From Hoeflea sp. (GTDB lineage: Bacteria; Pseudomonadota; Alphaproteobacteria; Rhizobiales; Rhizobiaceae): DNA of 64,000 nt. Position numbers and translations under genes: made by a program. The notes under the pieces were generated by a model. It had not been told where the DNA came from, ran no database searches, and worked only from the letters and a program-made list of their open reading frames with translations. This document shows, piece after piece, positions 51,976 through 60,734 of this stretch. The stretch spans positions 62,001 to 126,000 of the forward strand of contig JAHRFE010000009.1 in NCBI GenBank assembly GCA_019084245.1, in the 5' to 3' direction. Each line of letters begins with the position of its first letter. The first letter of the stretch is position 1.

Positions 51976-53481
51976 CTATTCGACGGCAAGCCGGAGAATG
52001 CTTTCCTCAGTGAGTTCGGCTCGGTTCAGGATTCCGCTGATCCGGCCACGGCACATGACAGCAACCCGGTCCGAAATGCCGATGACTTCTTCCATGTCCG
52101 ACGAGATCACCAGCAGGGCGACGCCTTGACCGGCCAGTTGCTGCATCAGATGGTAGACTTCCGCCTTGGCGCCGACATCGATGCCACGCGTCGGCTCGTC
52201 CAGAATGATCAGCTTCGGGTTCATCGCCAGCCATTTGGCAAGAACCACCTTCTGCTGGTTGCCGCCCGAAAGTTCGGCGACGGCGCGATCCAGGCTGGAG
52301 GCCTTGATCCGCAGTTTCGTCCTGGAGTCGTCGGCCAGCCGGGTCTCCGCCCCCACATCGACAAACCCGCGGCGCGACAGCGCCGCATGGCTTGGCATCG
52401 CGATGTTTTCCAGGATCGCGAAATCGAGAAACAGGCCCTCGGCCTTCCGATCCTCCGGAACCAGGCAGATGCCCGCCGCGATCGCTTCCGGAACGGAGTT
52501 GCCCCGCAGGACCTTGTCGTCCATTTCGATCTCACCTCCCTCGACCGGATCGATGCCGAAGATGGCTCGTGCGAGTTCGGTCCGGCCGGCCCCGACGAGC
52601 CCGGCGAGGCAGCTGATCTCGCCCGAGTGCAGGCAAAGCTCCACGGCCTGATGCGGATAGGCCCGGGTGCGCAGCCCCTTGACCCGCAGCACCGGCCTGC
52701 CCGGCACATGATCGGCCTTCTCGTAGAACTTGCCGACGTCGCGCCCGATCATCATCCGCACCATCCTGTCCTTGCAGATTTGCCCGCGGTCGAGTTCACC
52801 CGCGTTGCGGCCGTCACGCAGCGCCACCACCCGGTCCGCCACCTCGACGATTTCCGTCAGCCGGTGGGTGATGAAAAGCACCGCCACTCCATCGGTGCGC
52901 AGCTTGGCTATGACCTCGAGCAGCCTCCTGGTTTCCGAGATGGTCAGGCTGGAGGTGGGTTCATCGAGGATCAGCAGCCGGACATTGATCGACAGGGCGC
53001 GCGCTATCTCGAGCAATTGCTGATCGGCGAGCGAGAGATCCGAAACGGGATCCTTCGGGCCGAAGCGCGTCCCCAGAAGGTCGAGGATTGGCTGCACCTT
53101 CCGCTCCATGGCAACCCGGTCGACAAACCCCAGAATACCCTTGCGGATTTCCCGCCCGAGCAGGACATTGGCTGTTACATCCAGGTTCGAGAACGGATTG
53201 AGCTCCTGGTGGACAAAGGCTATTCCAAGCCCGGCCGCACGGGAGGGCGTCAGTGCGCTCACGACTTCGCCATCGATGAGAATGCGTCCCTCGTCGGGCT
53301 GGATGGCGCCGCCCAGGATTTTCATCAGCGTCGATTTGCCTGCGCCGTTCTCCCCGATCAGGCCCACGACCTCGCCGCCGCTTATATCGAGTGAGACCTT
53401 GTTGAGGGCAATTGCGCCGGGGTAGACTTTCGTGATGCCGGACAGTTCCAGCGATATCTGTTTGCCTCTGGCTTCAGGCAT
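51976..53481 (-). CDS. Sugar ABC transporter ATP-binding protein (RbsA-like, two domains)
   Basis: A 501-residue protein with two nucleotide-binding domains. The first is canonical: G-E-N-G-A-G-K-S-T and L-L-I-L-D-E-P-T-S-S-L. The second has the degenerate Walker A usual for RbsA (G-L-V-G-A-G-R-T-E), a good signature L-S-G-G-N-Q-Q-K and L-I-I-L-D-E-P-T-R-G-I-D. ATG at 53481 fits the family start, with cagggaa before it; the extra 13 codons upstream enter the hairpin region. Confidence 0.92.
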   Translation of the reverse strand: MPEARGKQISLELSGITKVYPGAIALNKVSLDISGGEVVGLIGENGAGKSTLMKILGGAIQPDEGRILIDGEVVSALTPSRAAGLGIAFVHQELNPFSNLDVTANVLLGREIRKGILGFVDRVAMERKVQPILDLLGTRFGPKDPVSDLSLADQQLLEIARALSINVRLLILDEPTSSLTISETRRLLEVIAKLRTDGVAVLFITHRLTEIVEVADRVVALRDGRNAGELDRGQICKDRMVRMMIGRDVGKFYEKADHVPGRPVLRVKGLRTRAYPHQAVELCLHSGEISCLAGLVGAGRTELARAIFGIDPVEGGEIEMDDKVLRGNSVPEAIAAGICLVPEDRKAEGLFLDFAILENIAMPSHAALSRRGFVDVGAETRLADDSRTKLRIKASSLDRAVAELSGGNQQKVVLAKWLAMNPKLIILDEPTRGIDVGAKAEVYHLMQQLAGQGVALLVISSDMEEVIGISDRVAVMCRGRISGILNRAELTEESILRLAVE

Positions 53482-53511
53482 GGGATTCCCTGCATGAGAC
53501 GATCCAAGCGA

Positions 53512-53544
53512 AGGCTGCACGACCCAGGAGGGAGCGTGCAGCCT
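53512..53544 (-). other. Intercistronic hairpin after the binding-protein gene
   Basis: Perfect 10-base-pair repeat AGGCTGCACG / CGTGCAGCCT with a 13-base loop, between the binding-protein stop (53574) and the RbsA-like gene. No T run. Confidence 0.7.
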
Positions 53545-53573
53545 CGGACAAAGCGGTAGGATGACCCGCCGCT

Positions 53574-54521
53574 CTATCCGCCGACGCGGGCTTTCAGCTC
53601 CGCCTCGAATGCATCGACATTGTCCTTGCTGATCTTCTTCGTCGGAACGATGATCAGCCCGTCGGCCGGGATCTGCGACGTGTCGCCCTCAAGGTATGCG
53701 GCCATCAGCTTCATGCCCTGATAGCCCCACTGATAGGGATCCTGCACCACGGTGCCGGCGAAGCTGCCTTCGCGCACGGCGCCGAGCGTGATCGGGTCCT
53801 CGTCAAATCCGATCACGGTGATCTCGCCCAGCTTGCCGGCGGCCTGCAGAGCCTCGTAGATCTTGGGCGGATTGTAGGAATAGAACCCGACCATGCAGGT
53901 GATGTCGGGACTGGCTGCCAGCACGTCATCGACATTGGAACGCGCCCGGGCGAAGTCGACATCGTCGCCGCGCACATCGACCAGTTCTATGCCCTTGCCC
54001 TCCACGGCCTGGCGGAAGCCGGCGATGCGTTCGACCGCGTTGTCGGCGCCGAGGAAGCCGACAAAGCCCATGCATTTGCCGCCATCGGGCATGGCCTCCA
54101 CCGCAATTTCACCGGCCTGCACGCCGGCCGCGGTGTTGGACGATCCGAGATAGGCGATGCGGTTGCTGTCAGGCGCATCGCTGTCAGTGGTAAACAGCGG
54201 CACCTGGCCCGCAATGCGGTTGAACGCGTCGATCGAGTTTTTCGGATCGGCCGACGAGATCATGATCGCGTCGGTGCCTGCCGCCACCAAATCGTCCATC
54301 AGCGCATTCTGAAGCGCAGCTGTGCCCTGGGCCGGGTAGCGGAACTGCAATTCGTAGCCCGGAAGTTCGGCCTGGGCCGCCTTCACGCCGGCTTCGGACA
54401 GCTTCCAGAAATCGGAGGCCGCATTGACGACAAAGGCAAGCGCCGGCTTTTCCTGTGCCACGGCGCCGCCTGCCGTCAACACGACACAGGCAGCAAGAGA
54501 TATCGACTTGAGATTGAACAT
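53574..54521 (-). CDS. Sugar ABC transporter substrate-binding protein
   Basis: A 315-residue RbsB-type protein with signal peptide (A-G-G-A-V-A-Q, cleavage near residue 22), early N-A-A-S-D-F-W-K and T-D-S-D-A-P blocks and I-G-F-D-E-D-P near residue 240. Very good ribosome site (ggaggaaa). Partner of the permease at 50971 and the RbsA-like ATPase. An AT-rich candidate LacI operator lies about 65 bases upstream, inside the hairpin loop that follows the next binding-protein gene. Confidence 0.88.
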   Translation of the reverse strand: MFNLKSISLAACVVLTAGGAVAQEKPALAFVVNAASDFWKLSEAGVKAAQAELPGYELQFRYPAQGTAALQNALMDDLVAAGTDAIMISSADPKNSIDAFNRIAGQVPLFTTDSDAPDSNRIAYLGSSNTAAGVQAGEIAVEAMPDGGKCMGFVGFLGADNAVERIAGFRQAVEGKGIELVDVRGDDVDFARARSNVDDVLAASPDITCMVGFYSYNPPKIYEALQAAGKLGEITVIGFDEDPITLGAVREGSFAGTVVQDPYQWGYQGMKLMAAYLEGDTSQIPADGLIIVPTKKISKDNVDAFEAELKARVGG

Positions 54522-54574
54522 GTTTTCCTCCGTGCGGCCCTTTTTCCTCCAAGGCCGGAATTGATGCGTGGGGC

Positions 54575-54617
54575 GCACGGCGCGATTACTAATATTATTA
54601 ATGATACCGCGCCGTGC
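54575..54617. promoter_or_regulatory. AT-rich operator enclosed by a GC stem
   Basis: The 18-base near-palindrome ATTACTAATATTATTAAT (54585-54602) sits between perfect 10-base arms GCACGGCGCG (54575-54584) and CGCGCCGTGC (54608-54617). The core TTACTAATATTATTAA differs at one central base from TTACTAATAATATTAA at 56732-56747. As DNA it is a likely LacI-type operator for the operon starting at 54521; as RNA it would be the hairpin after the binding-protein gene at 54677. Confidence 0.7.
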
Positions 54618-54676
54618 ACTTTTGAAGAAACGACGGGGCGGCCTTTTAAAGCCAGCCCCATCGCCCTCGGGAAGCT

Positions 54677-55669
54677 CTAGTTGTCTGCGCAGAAGCCAGG
54701 ATCTCCCTGGTTGCAGATATCAAGCCCGGTGTACAACGGATCCTCGACCGTTTCGCCGTTGATGAGCTGGATCATGACATCGGGCGCCTTGTAGCCCATC
54801 TCGAAGGGACGCTGGCCGACCTGGGCATGGCTGCGACCGTCACGGAACGCCTGTGTCTGCGGCGGCAACGTGTCGCCCGCGATGATGATCAGATCCTTGC
54901 TCTTGAGCTTGTCCATGACCTGGTCGGTCACCTGGGCATAGGCCTGCGGCGCAAACTGCGCCCAGCCGCCGATCAGGATGAAGGCATCGAGATCCGGATT
55001 GGCGGTGAACACATCCGACATCTGCTGGTTGGCAAGATCGGCCTGGTCATTGGTGAAGACCGGGCATCCCTCGATCTCCGTCCAGCCGCCCTGGCCGGTG
55101 AGCCGGTCGATGCCCTTCTCGCCGCCCGCGGTGTCCCGGAAACCCTGGGCGCGGGCATTGATGTTGTCGGCGGCGACATTACCGAGCTGGAGGCACACCG
55201 TGCCGCCATCGGACTTGAGCATGGCGGCCTCTTCCGCCATTTTCACGCCCATCAGGTAGTTGTCGGTCCCCAGATAGGTCGTGCGCAGATCGCGGTCGGC
55301 CTCGAGGAGATCGGCATCCACCGTCATCACCGGAACAGTCGGCGCGATTGCCCGGAGCCGGTTCGCCATGGCCGGCGCATTGGACGGCGAGATGGCGATA
55401 GCGGCGACGCCCCGGGTCAGGAGGTCATCGACGATCTGCACTGCGCCGGCCTCGTCGGCCGAGGATGCGGGGCCGGTATAGAGACATTCATACTCGCTGT
55501 CGGCATTCTCGGACATCCACTTCTGGCAGCCGAGATTGATCTGCTCGAAGAACGGGTTGTCCAGTCCCTTGACGACGATCGCCAGGGTCTTCTTTTCCTG
55601 TGCGGCGACGGATCCCGCCGCCAACACCGTGAGTGACAGGGCCGTCATGGCCAATAGTTTCATTTTCAT
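54677..55669 (-). CDS. Sugar ABC transporter substrate-binding protein (second)
   Basis: A 330-residue RbsB/TorT-like protein with signal peptide (L-A-A-G-S-V-A-A-Q, cleavage near residue 23). It has more cysteines than its neighbours (C48, C60 and several later, two of them close to the C-terminus), suggesting disulfides. ATG at 55669 has ggaggag before it. Its gene is not followed by its own ATPase or permease; the divergent pair at 56851-58594 lacks a binding protein, so it is their natural partner. Confidence 0.87.
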   Translation of the reverse strand: MKMKLLAMTALSLTVLAAGSVAAQEKKTLAIVVKGLDNPFFEQINLGCQKWMSENADSEYECLYTGPASSADEAGAVQIVDDLLTRGVAAIAISPSNAPAMANRLRAIAPTVPVMTVDADLLEADRDLRTTYLGTDNYLMGVKMAEEAAMLKSDGGTVCLQLGNVAADNINARAQGFRDTAGGEKGIDRLTGQGGWTEIEGCPVFTNDQADLANQQMSDVFTANPDLDAFILIGGWAQFAPQAYAQVTDQVMDKLKSKDLIIIAGDTLPPQTQAFRDGRSHAQVGQRPFEMGYKAPDVMIQLINGETVEDPLYTGLDICNQGDPGFCADN

Positions 55670-55709
55670 AATGTTCTCTCCTCCACTTGAACCGGCCAGA
55701 CCTCCTGCC

Positions 55710-56690
55710 TTAGCCGGGATACCAAACGACGCGCGGGTCATTCTCCTCGCGTTCGTATCGCCATGCGCGATCCACCAACTGCTCAAGCCCGACCTCAGGG
55801 GCCCACCCGAGCACCATCCGCGCCTTTGAATTGTCGAACCAGTTGCTGTGAAACGGGGTGTCGATCTCGATCGGCTCCAGAGCCTCGCTGGCCTTGAGCA
55901 TCTCACCGACAGCGCCGTAATCGATCGGCTGATCCATCGCTATGTTGAAAAGCTGACCTTCCGCGCGCGGATTGCCGATGGTCGCCAGGATGGCCGCGAC
56001 CAGATCGTCGACATGGACGAAATTGCGCTTCAGGTAATTGCCTCGGGCATCCCGCAGCACCGGCACATGGCGCCCCTTGCGGTAGCTTTCGAGCACGTCT
56101 TCATCGACAATTTCCGTCCAGGGCGGTCCGCCGAACTGGTCCTTGCCAAGATCAAGCGCGAAGCGGAAATCATCCTTCTCCATGATCCACGGCGCGCGCA
56201 ACGTCGACCAGTTGACCCCGTACTGGTCGCCGTACTGCTCCAGCATCGTCTCTTCCAGAACCTTGGTGAGCGCATAGCAGCCCGGATAGGCCTTGCGCGC
56301 GGATGCCTCGGTGATCGGCGCGTCATAGGGCTGGAAGATATGGCCCACCACGCAATCGCCGCTGAGCAGGACGAACTGCCGGGCCTCCGCCGATCCGCGG
56401 AACTCCTCGAGCAGCAGATAAAGCCCCTTCAAGGCCACATCGAAGACCAGATCGGGAGATTCCTTGACCGCGGCCAGATGCAGCACATGCGTCACGCCCT
56501 CCATGGCCTCGGCGACAACAGCCTCGTCGGAAATAGATCCGGACACGATGGAGACGCGATCACCCGCCTCGACAAACCTGTTGTGGCACAGCGCGACAAC
56601 ATCCCAGTCGGCAAAACGGGATTCGGCGAGAAACGCGGGAATGAAAGCCCGTCCCACCTTTCCTGCCGCGCCGGTCACCAGCAGTCTCAT
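55710..56690 (-). CDS. NAD(P)-dependent epimerase/dehydratase family protein
   Basis: A 326-residue extended short-chain dehydrogenase: N-terminal G-A-A-G-K-V-G (residues 7-13 region), V-L-H-L-A-A, and the catalytic Y-A-L-T-K with upstream L-S-G-D. ATG at 56690 has ggaggat before it. It resembles uronate dehydrogenases and nucleotide-sugar epimerases but cannot be assigned further. It is first in the minus-strand operon with the binding protein 54677, divergent from the ATPase, suggesting action on the imported sugar. Confidence 0.83.
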   Translation of the reverse strand: MRLLVTGAAGKVGRAFIPAFLAESRFADWDVVALCHNRFVEAGDRVSIVSGSISDEAVVAEAMEGVTHVLHLAAVKESPDLVFDVALKGLYLLLEEFRGSAEARQFVLLSGDCVVGHIFQPYDAPITEASARKAYPGCYALTKVLEETMLEQYGDQYGVNWSTLRAPWIMEKDDFRFALDLGKDQFGGPPWTEIVDEDVLESYRKGRHVPVLRDARGNYLKRNFVHVDDLVAAILATIGNPRAEGQLFNIAMDQPIDYGAVGEMLKASEALEPIEIDTPFHSNWFDNSKARMVLGWAPEVGLEQLVDRAWRYEREENDPRVVWYPG

Positions 56691-56731
56691 CCAATCCTCC
56701 GCATCCATGAATTAATTTCCCCCAGCATTGT

Positions 56732-56747
56732 TTACTAATAATATTAA
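56732..56747. promoter_or_regulatory. Candidate LacI operator in the divergent promoter
   Basis: TTACTAATAATATTAA, one base different from the operator at 54586-54601, in the 160-base region between the epimerase and ATPase genes. A related TTATTAG follows at 56754. Both operators probably belong to the LacI regulator encoded at 58618. Confidence 0.65.
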
Positions 56748-56850
56748 GTCAAGTTATTAGTTATGAGGCGTGCTAGACTGCATGGAGGAGGAATGGGGAA
56801 AGCGGCTCGGAGGCCGTGCACCCATGGCGCGAACCGGGCGAGGAGGAACA

Positions 56851-57591
56851 ATGTCACGGCTTGTAATTTCAGGGCTTTCAAAGAACTTCGGGGCGATCCA
56901 GGCGCTCTCTGATGTATCGCTGTCGATCGAGCCCGGAGAGGTTCTTGGCCTGATGGGCGACAACGGGGCCGGCAAGTCCACCCTGGTCAAGATCATCGCC
57001 GGCAATTTCCAGCCTTCAGGTGGCGAGATCAGGATCGACGGAAAGGCGGTGGACTTCCACAAGCCGATCGACGCCCAGCGTGAAGGCGTCGAGATGGTCT
57101 ATCAGGACCTGGCGCTCGCCGACAATCTGACGGCGGCGTCCAACGTGTTTCTGGGGCGCGAGCCGATGCGCAGCCTCGGCCCGTTCAAATATATCGACTA
57201 CAAGCGCATGAACACGGTGTCCGCCGAACTGTTCAAGGTGCTCAAATCGGAAACCAGGCCCCGCGACCAGGTACGCAAGATGTCCGGCGGCCAGCGCCAG
57301 GCGGTCGCCATCGCGCGCACGCTGCTGTCCGAACCCAAGATCGTCATCATGGACGAGCCGACAGCAGCTATTTCTGTGCGCCAGGTCGCCGAAGTCCTTG
57401 ATCTGATCCGGCGGCTTCGCGACCGCGGCATCAGCGTCATCCTCATCAGCCACCGGATGCCCGACATTTTCAGCGTGTCGGACAGGATTGCGGTCCTGCG
57501 CCGCGGCGAGCTTGTCAGCTGCAAGGCGGCCGCAGACTCATCCCCTGAAGAAGTGACCGGCCTCATCACCGGCGCCATCGAGACAGCCTAG
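56851..57591 (+). CDS. Sugar ABC transporter ATP-binding protein (single domain)
   Basis: A 246-residue ATPase: Walker A G-D-N-G-A-G-K-S-T, signature M-S-G-G-Q-R-Q-A, Walker B I-V-I-M-D-E-P-T-A-A, switch I-S-H-R-M-P. ATG at 56851 has aggagga before it. Followed by the permease and the LacI regulator in one operon. Confidence 0.9.
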   Translation: MSRLVISGLSKNFGAIQALSDVSLSIEPGEVLGLMGDNGAGKSTLVKIIAGNFQPSGGEIRIDGKAVDFHKPIDAQREGVEMVYQDLALADNLTAASNVFLGREPMRSLGPFKYIDYKRMNTVSAELFKVLKSETRPRDQVRKMSGGQRQAVAIARTLLSEPKIVIMDEPTAAISVRQVAEVLDLIRRLRDRGISVILISHRMPDIFSVSDRIAVLRRGELVSCKAAADSSPEEVTGLITGAIETA

Positions 57592-57604
57592 AAGGGAGCT
57601 CACC

Positions 57605-58594
57605 ATGACCACACTCGATGAAATCATCGGCAAGAGCCAACACCAGAGCTGGTTTTCCCGCATCAGGAACCTCCAGGTCTTCTGGGTCCTGACCGCGGCG
57701 GTGCTCGCCTGCCTGGCACTGACCATCCTGACCGACACATTCGCCAGCGAGCGCAACCTGTTCAACGTCGCCCGCAACTTCGCCTTTGTCGCCATCATCG
57801 CCATCGGCATGACGGCGGTGATTGCCTCGGGAGGCATAGATCTCTCGGTCGGCTCGTCGGTGGTGCTGAGCGCCATGGTGATCAGCGTCGCCATGGCCAG
57901 CGGGCTGCCGTTCTGGTTCTCCGTGCTCCTTGCGCTGGGCGCGGCCCTCCTGGTTGGCCTGCTCAACGGGGTCCTCATCGCCTATGCCGGAATGCCCGCC
58001 TTTGTCGTGACCCTGGGCACGCTGTCGGCAACCCGGTCGCTCGCCATGGTGCTGTCGGACAACAAGATGATCTGGCAGTTCGGACCCGACCACGACATCC
58101 TGCTCTGGGTCGGCGGCGGCTCGACCTTCGGGCTTCCGCATCCACTCTTCGTTCTCACCGTCCTGACCATTGTCATGTCGCTGGCGTTCAAGTGGTCTCG
58201 GTGGGGGCAACATCTCTTCGCCATCGGCGGCAACGAGAACGCGGCCGTGCTGACCGGCATCCCGGTCAAGCGGCTGAAGGTCAGCATCTACATGTTCTCC
58301 GCCTTCACGGCTGGCCTGGCCGGCATATTGATGGCCGGCTGGCTCGGCAGCGTCACCACCAATCTCGGCCAGGCGATGGAGCTCACCGTCATCGCCGCAG
58401 CCGTGATCGGCGGCGCCAATCTGGCCGGGGGCGAAGGCACGGCGCTGGGCGCCGTGGTCGGCGCACTGTTGATAGAGGTCATTCGCAACTCCCTCATCCT
58501 GCTCGGCATCTCGACTTTCTGGCAGGGAATGTTCATAGGTACCTTCATCATCGTTGCTGTGGCATTCGACCGATTCCGGAATTTCCGATCCTAG
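57605..58594 (+). CDS. Sugar ABC transporter permease (RbsC-like)
   Basis: A 329-residue permease with eight to ten hydrophobic segments, G-I-D-L-S-V-G-S block, and N-L-A-G-G-E-G-T-A-L-G near the C-terminus as in RbsC. Thirteen bases follow the ATPase gene. Ribosome site aagggag. Confidence 0.9.
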   Translation: MTTLDEIIGKSQHQSWFSRIRNLQVFWVLTAAVLACLALTILTDTFASERNLFNVARNFAFVAIIAIGMTAVIASGGIDLSVGSSVVLSAMVISVAMASGLPFWFSVLLALGAALLVGLLNGVLIAYAGMPAFVVTLGTLSATRSLAMVLSDNKMIWQFGPDHDILLWVGGGSTFGLPHPLFVLTVLTIVMSLAFKWSRWGQHLFAIGGNENAAVLTGIPVKRLKVSIYMFSAFTAGLAGILMAGWLGSVTTNLGQAMELTVIAAAVIGGANLAGGEGTALGAVVGALLIEVIRNSLILLGISTFWQGMFIGTFIIVAVAFDRFRNFRS

Positions 58595-58617
58595 GTTGAC
58601 GTGAAGTTGGGGGCGCC

Positions 58618-59640
58618 ATGGCACGCATCATGGAGAATGCCTTGAAACCAACAATGATGGATGTCGCCGCGCGGGCAGGCGTGTCGCAAGCGACCGTGTC
58701 CCTGATCCTCAATGGGAGTTCCGGAGCCCGGTTCAGCGAGGCCACACGCAAGAAGGTGATGGATGCGGTCAACGAGCTTGGCTACAGGCTCCCCAACCGG
58801 TCGTTCACCGTCGATCCCTCCGACAGCAGGGTCATCGCCTTCCTCACCGACGAGTTGACGACGGATCCCTGGATGGCGCTCGCCTTCGAAGGAGCCCGCG
58901 AAAAGGCCCTGGAACTGGGCGTGATCGTCACCCTCGGCATTTTTCGGGCCGGTGAAGATCCAAACGAGGACGTGTTTTCGCTGTGCCAGCGGCAACCGCT
59001 GCTCGGCTACATTTTCGGCACCATCCTGACCCGCAAGATCGACCCGCCGTCGGCCCTGTTCAAAATGCCCTCCGTGCTGGTCAATTGCTACGACCAGAAC
59101 CGGCGCCTGCCATCCATTCTGCCGGGTGATGTGGCCGGTGGCCGCGCCGCCACCGAACGGCTGATCCAGGCTGGCCGCCGCCGCATCGGCCTGATCAATG
59201 GCCAGGATGGGCTGGACAATCCGCGCGACCGGCTGCGCGGCTACAAGCAGGCGCTGGCGAGCAACGACTTCACCTTCGATCCTGAACTGGTGCGCTACGG
59301 AAACTGGGAGCCGTCGTCGGGCTATTCCGAAACCCATGTCCTGATGGACCTTCCCAATCCGCCGGACGCCATCTTCTGCGCCAACGACCTGATGGCGCTG
59401 GGATGCATCGAGGCGCTGAAGGAGCGGGGAAAGTCCATACCCAAGGATGTGTCGGTCATTGGATTTGACAATCGCGACATCGCCCAGTTCATCCGGCCGC
59501 CGCTCACCACCCTGCATCTTCCGCTGTTCCAGATGGGCGCGATGGCCGTGGAAATGATCCACGACATCGCCGGCGGACTGAAGAGCAGCCACGATCAGCT
59601 GAAGGTTGAATGCGCAATTGTCGAACGAGATTCGGTCTAA
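58618..59640 (+). CDS. LacI-family transcriptional regulator
   Basis: A 340-residue LacI protein: N-terminal helix-turn-helix M-D-V-A-A-R-A-G-V-S-Q-A-T-V-S-L (residues about 14-29), hinge, and a sugar-binding core ending with D-V-S-V-I-G-F-D-N. Start could be ATG 58618 or 58630. It is in the operon with the ATPase and permease and likely represses it through the TTACTAATA operators at 54585 and 56732, which would place both flanking importers in one regulon (inference). Confidence 0.9.
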   Translation: MARIMENALKPTMMDVAARAGVSQATVSLILNGSSGARFSEATRKKVMDAVNELGYRLPNRSFTVDPSDSRVIAFLTDELTTDPWMALAFEGAREKALELGVIVTLGIFRAGEDPNEDVFSLCQRQPLLGYIFGTILTRKIDPPSALFKMPSVLVNCYDQNRRLPSILPGDVAGGRAATERLIQAGRRRIGLINGQDGLDNPRDRLRGYKQALASNDFTFDPELVRYGNWEPSSGYSETHVLMDLPNPPDAIFCANDLMALGCIEALKERGKSIPKDVSVIGFDNRDIAQFIRPPLTTLHLPLFQMGAMAVEMIHDIAGGLKSSHDQLKVECAIVERDSV

Positions 59641-59956
59641 GGTCAATGGCGGGCGACCCGCCGTCACCTCATGCGGTACGGCTGGGCAGCGCGCGGCCGA
59701 TCGCTCACTCCTGATCGGCCTCAGCCAGCGCCGCCGACACGTACGCCTGTGTGCGAGCCAGACGCTCGAACCTATTTGGATCGCAGCCGGCCAAGAACAT
59801 CAGCATCAACAGATGTCGGGATTGAGTGCCTTGAAGCCGAAAGTGCGCTCTTCCCCCGGTACGGCAGTGGTCGCATCCGCTCCACTGGCTAGTCTGCGTG
59901 GCTTGGTCAGAATCCGTTTTCCCACGAGGATTTCACCGAATGCAACGGACGAAGCG
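59641..59956. other. 316-base gap between LacI and the redox cluster
   Basis: It starts with a short hairpin GGCGGG-CGA-CCCGCC (about 59648-59662) that may end LacI transcription, though no T run follows. The rest has no frame with a ribosome site and no family match. Confidence 0.5.
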
Positions 59957-60238
59957 TTATACGGATCTCCTTCCGACCTTGCCACGAACGGTGGAGACGG
60001 TTTCGCTTAACACCACATCATCAGCGTCGAGCAGGGCACGCCAGACGCGGTTCCCAATGCGCAGGCTGATCCGGTGCGATCCGGTATCTTCGCCCTCACC
60101 GCGTTCAATCGTACTGGAAACAAGCTTACGCTTTTGAAGGTCCCGAAGTCTCTCAAGCGAAAGACCGAACCGAGAGGCGATCTCGCTTGAATCGAGGATA
60201 ATGTCCCCGCTTTCGTCGCGCTTGATGTTCATTGTCAT
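59957..60238 (-). CDS. DUF6522-like small protein
   Basis: A 93-residue soluble protein. Residues about 12-45 (S-S-E-I-A-S-R-F-G-L-S-L-E-R-L-R-D-L) read like a small helix-turn-helix-like unit, and the C-terminal half ends with R-I-G-N-R-V-W-R-A. I associate it with the DUF6522 group seen near nitrosative-stress and denitrification genes in alphaproteobacteria. ATG at 60238 follows gggaaaa. Last gene of the cluster operon; function unknown. Confidence 0.65.
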   Translation of the reverse strand: MTMNIKRDESGDIILDSSEIASRFGLSLERLRDLQKRKLVSSTIERGEGEDTGSHRISLRIGNRVWRALLDADDVVLSETVSTVRGKVGRRSV

Positions 60239-60377
60239 TTTTCCCATTTGGCTGGCCCGCGACCAACTACTGCGATTTAAAGGTGCGGCCCGGGTTCTCC
60301 GCCGTCTTGCGTTTCTGCTGCCGTGAGGACATTCCGGCCATGATCGAGGTAAACCGACGTGGAGAAGCCTCAAGAGC

Positions 60378-60734
60378 TCACCACGGCCGCCAGAACCTCG
60401 GCTTCGCCGACGGCCTCCGATTTTCCGCCGGACTGGTCATCATGTCAGGGGTCCAGGGCGGATCATAGGTGACCGCCACTTCGGCTCCCTTTACGCCCGT
60501 CACTGCCAAGGCGGCGTGCTGCACTCCCTCTTTCAGGTAGCCCACGGCCGGACAGCCCTGCGTCGTGGTGGTCATGACCACATGAGCCGTCGAGCGATCG
60601 TCGACGGCCACGAAATAGATCAGCCCGAGATCAATGAGGTTCTCGCCCAGTTCCGGATCGATGACGCCGCGCAGAGAGGCCCTGACAGCGTCCGCAAGGC
60701 ATTGCCTGTCATCCTGTCCCGGGGCGACGGTCAT
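60378..60734 (-). CDS. MIP18/DUF59-family metal-sulfur cluster assembly factor
   Basis: A 118-residue protein of the PaaD/SufT-like MIP18 family: D-P-E-L-G-E-N-L-I-D-L-G-L-I near residues 26-39 and a T-T-T-T-Q-G-C-P block with the conserved cysteine near residue 61, then Y-D-P-P-W-T-P. Such proteins help iron-sulfur cluster assembly or repair. ATG overlaps the preceding DUF2249 gene by four bases. Fits a cluster that repairs or uses iron-sulfur enzymes under nitrosative or low-oxygen conditions. Confidence 0.85.
   Translation of the reverse strand: MTVAPGQDDRQCLADAVRASLRGVIDPELGENLIDLGLIYFVAVDDRSTAHVVMTTTTQGCPAVGYLKEGVQHAALAVTGVKGAEVAVTYDPPWTPDMMTSPAENRRPSAKPRFWRPW

Noticed and set aside
51253-53394. 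Very long open frame on the plus strand (713 codons)
   Set aside because: It is antisense to the RbsA-like ATPase and its permease, has no ribosome site and no family pattern; such frames are expected opposite GC-rich genes.
59648-59662. Intrinsic terminator after the LacI gene
   Set aside because: The stem is only six base pairs and no T run follows; kept only as a remark.
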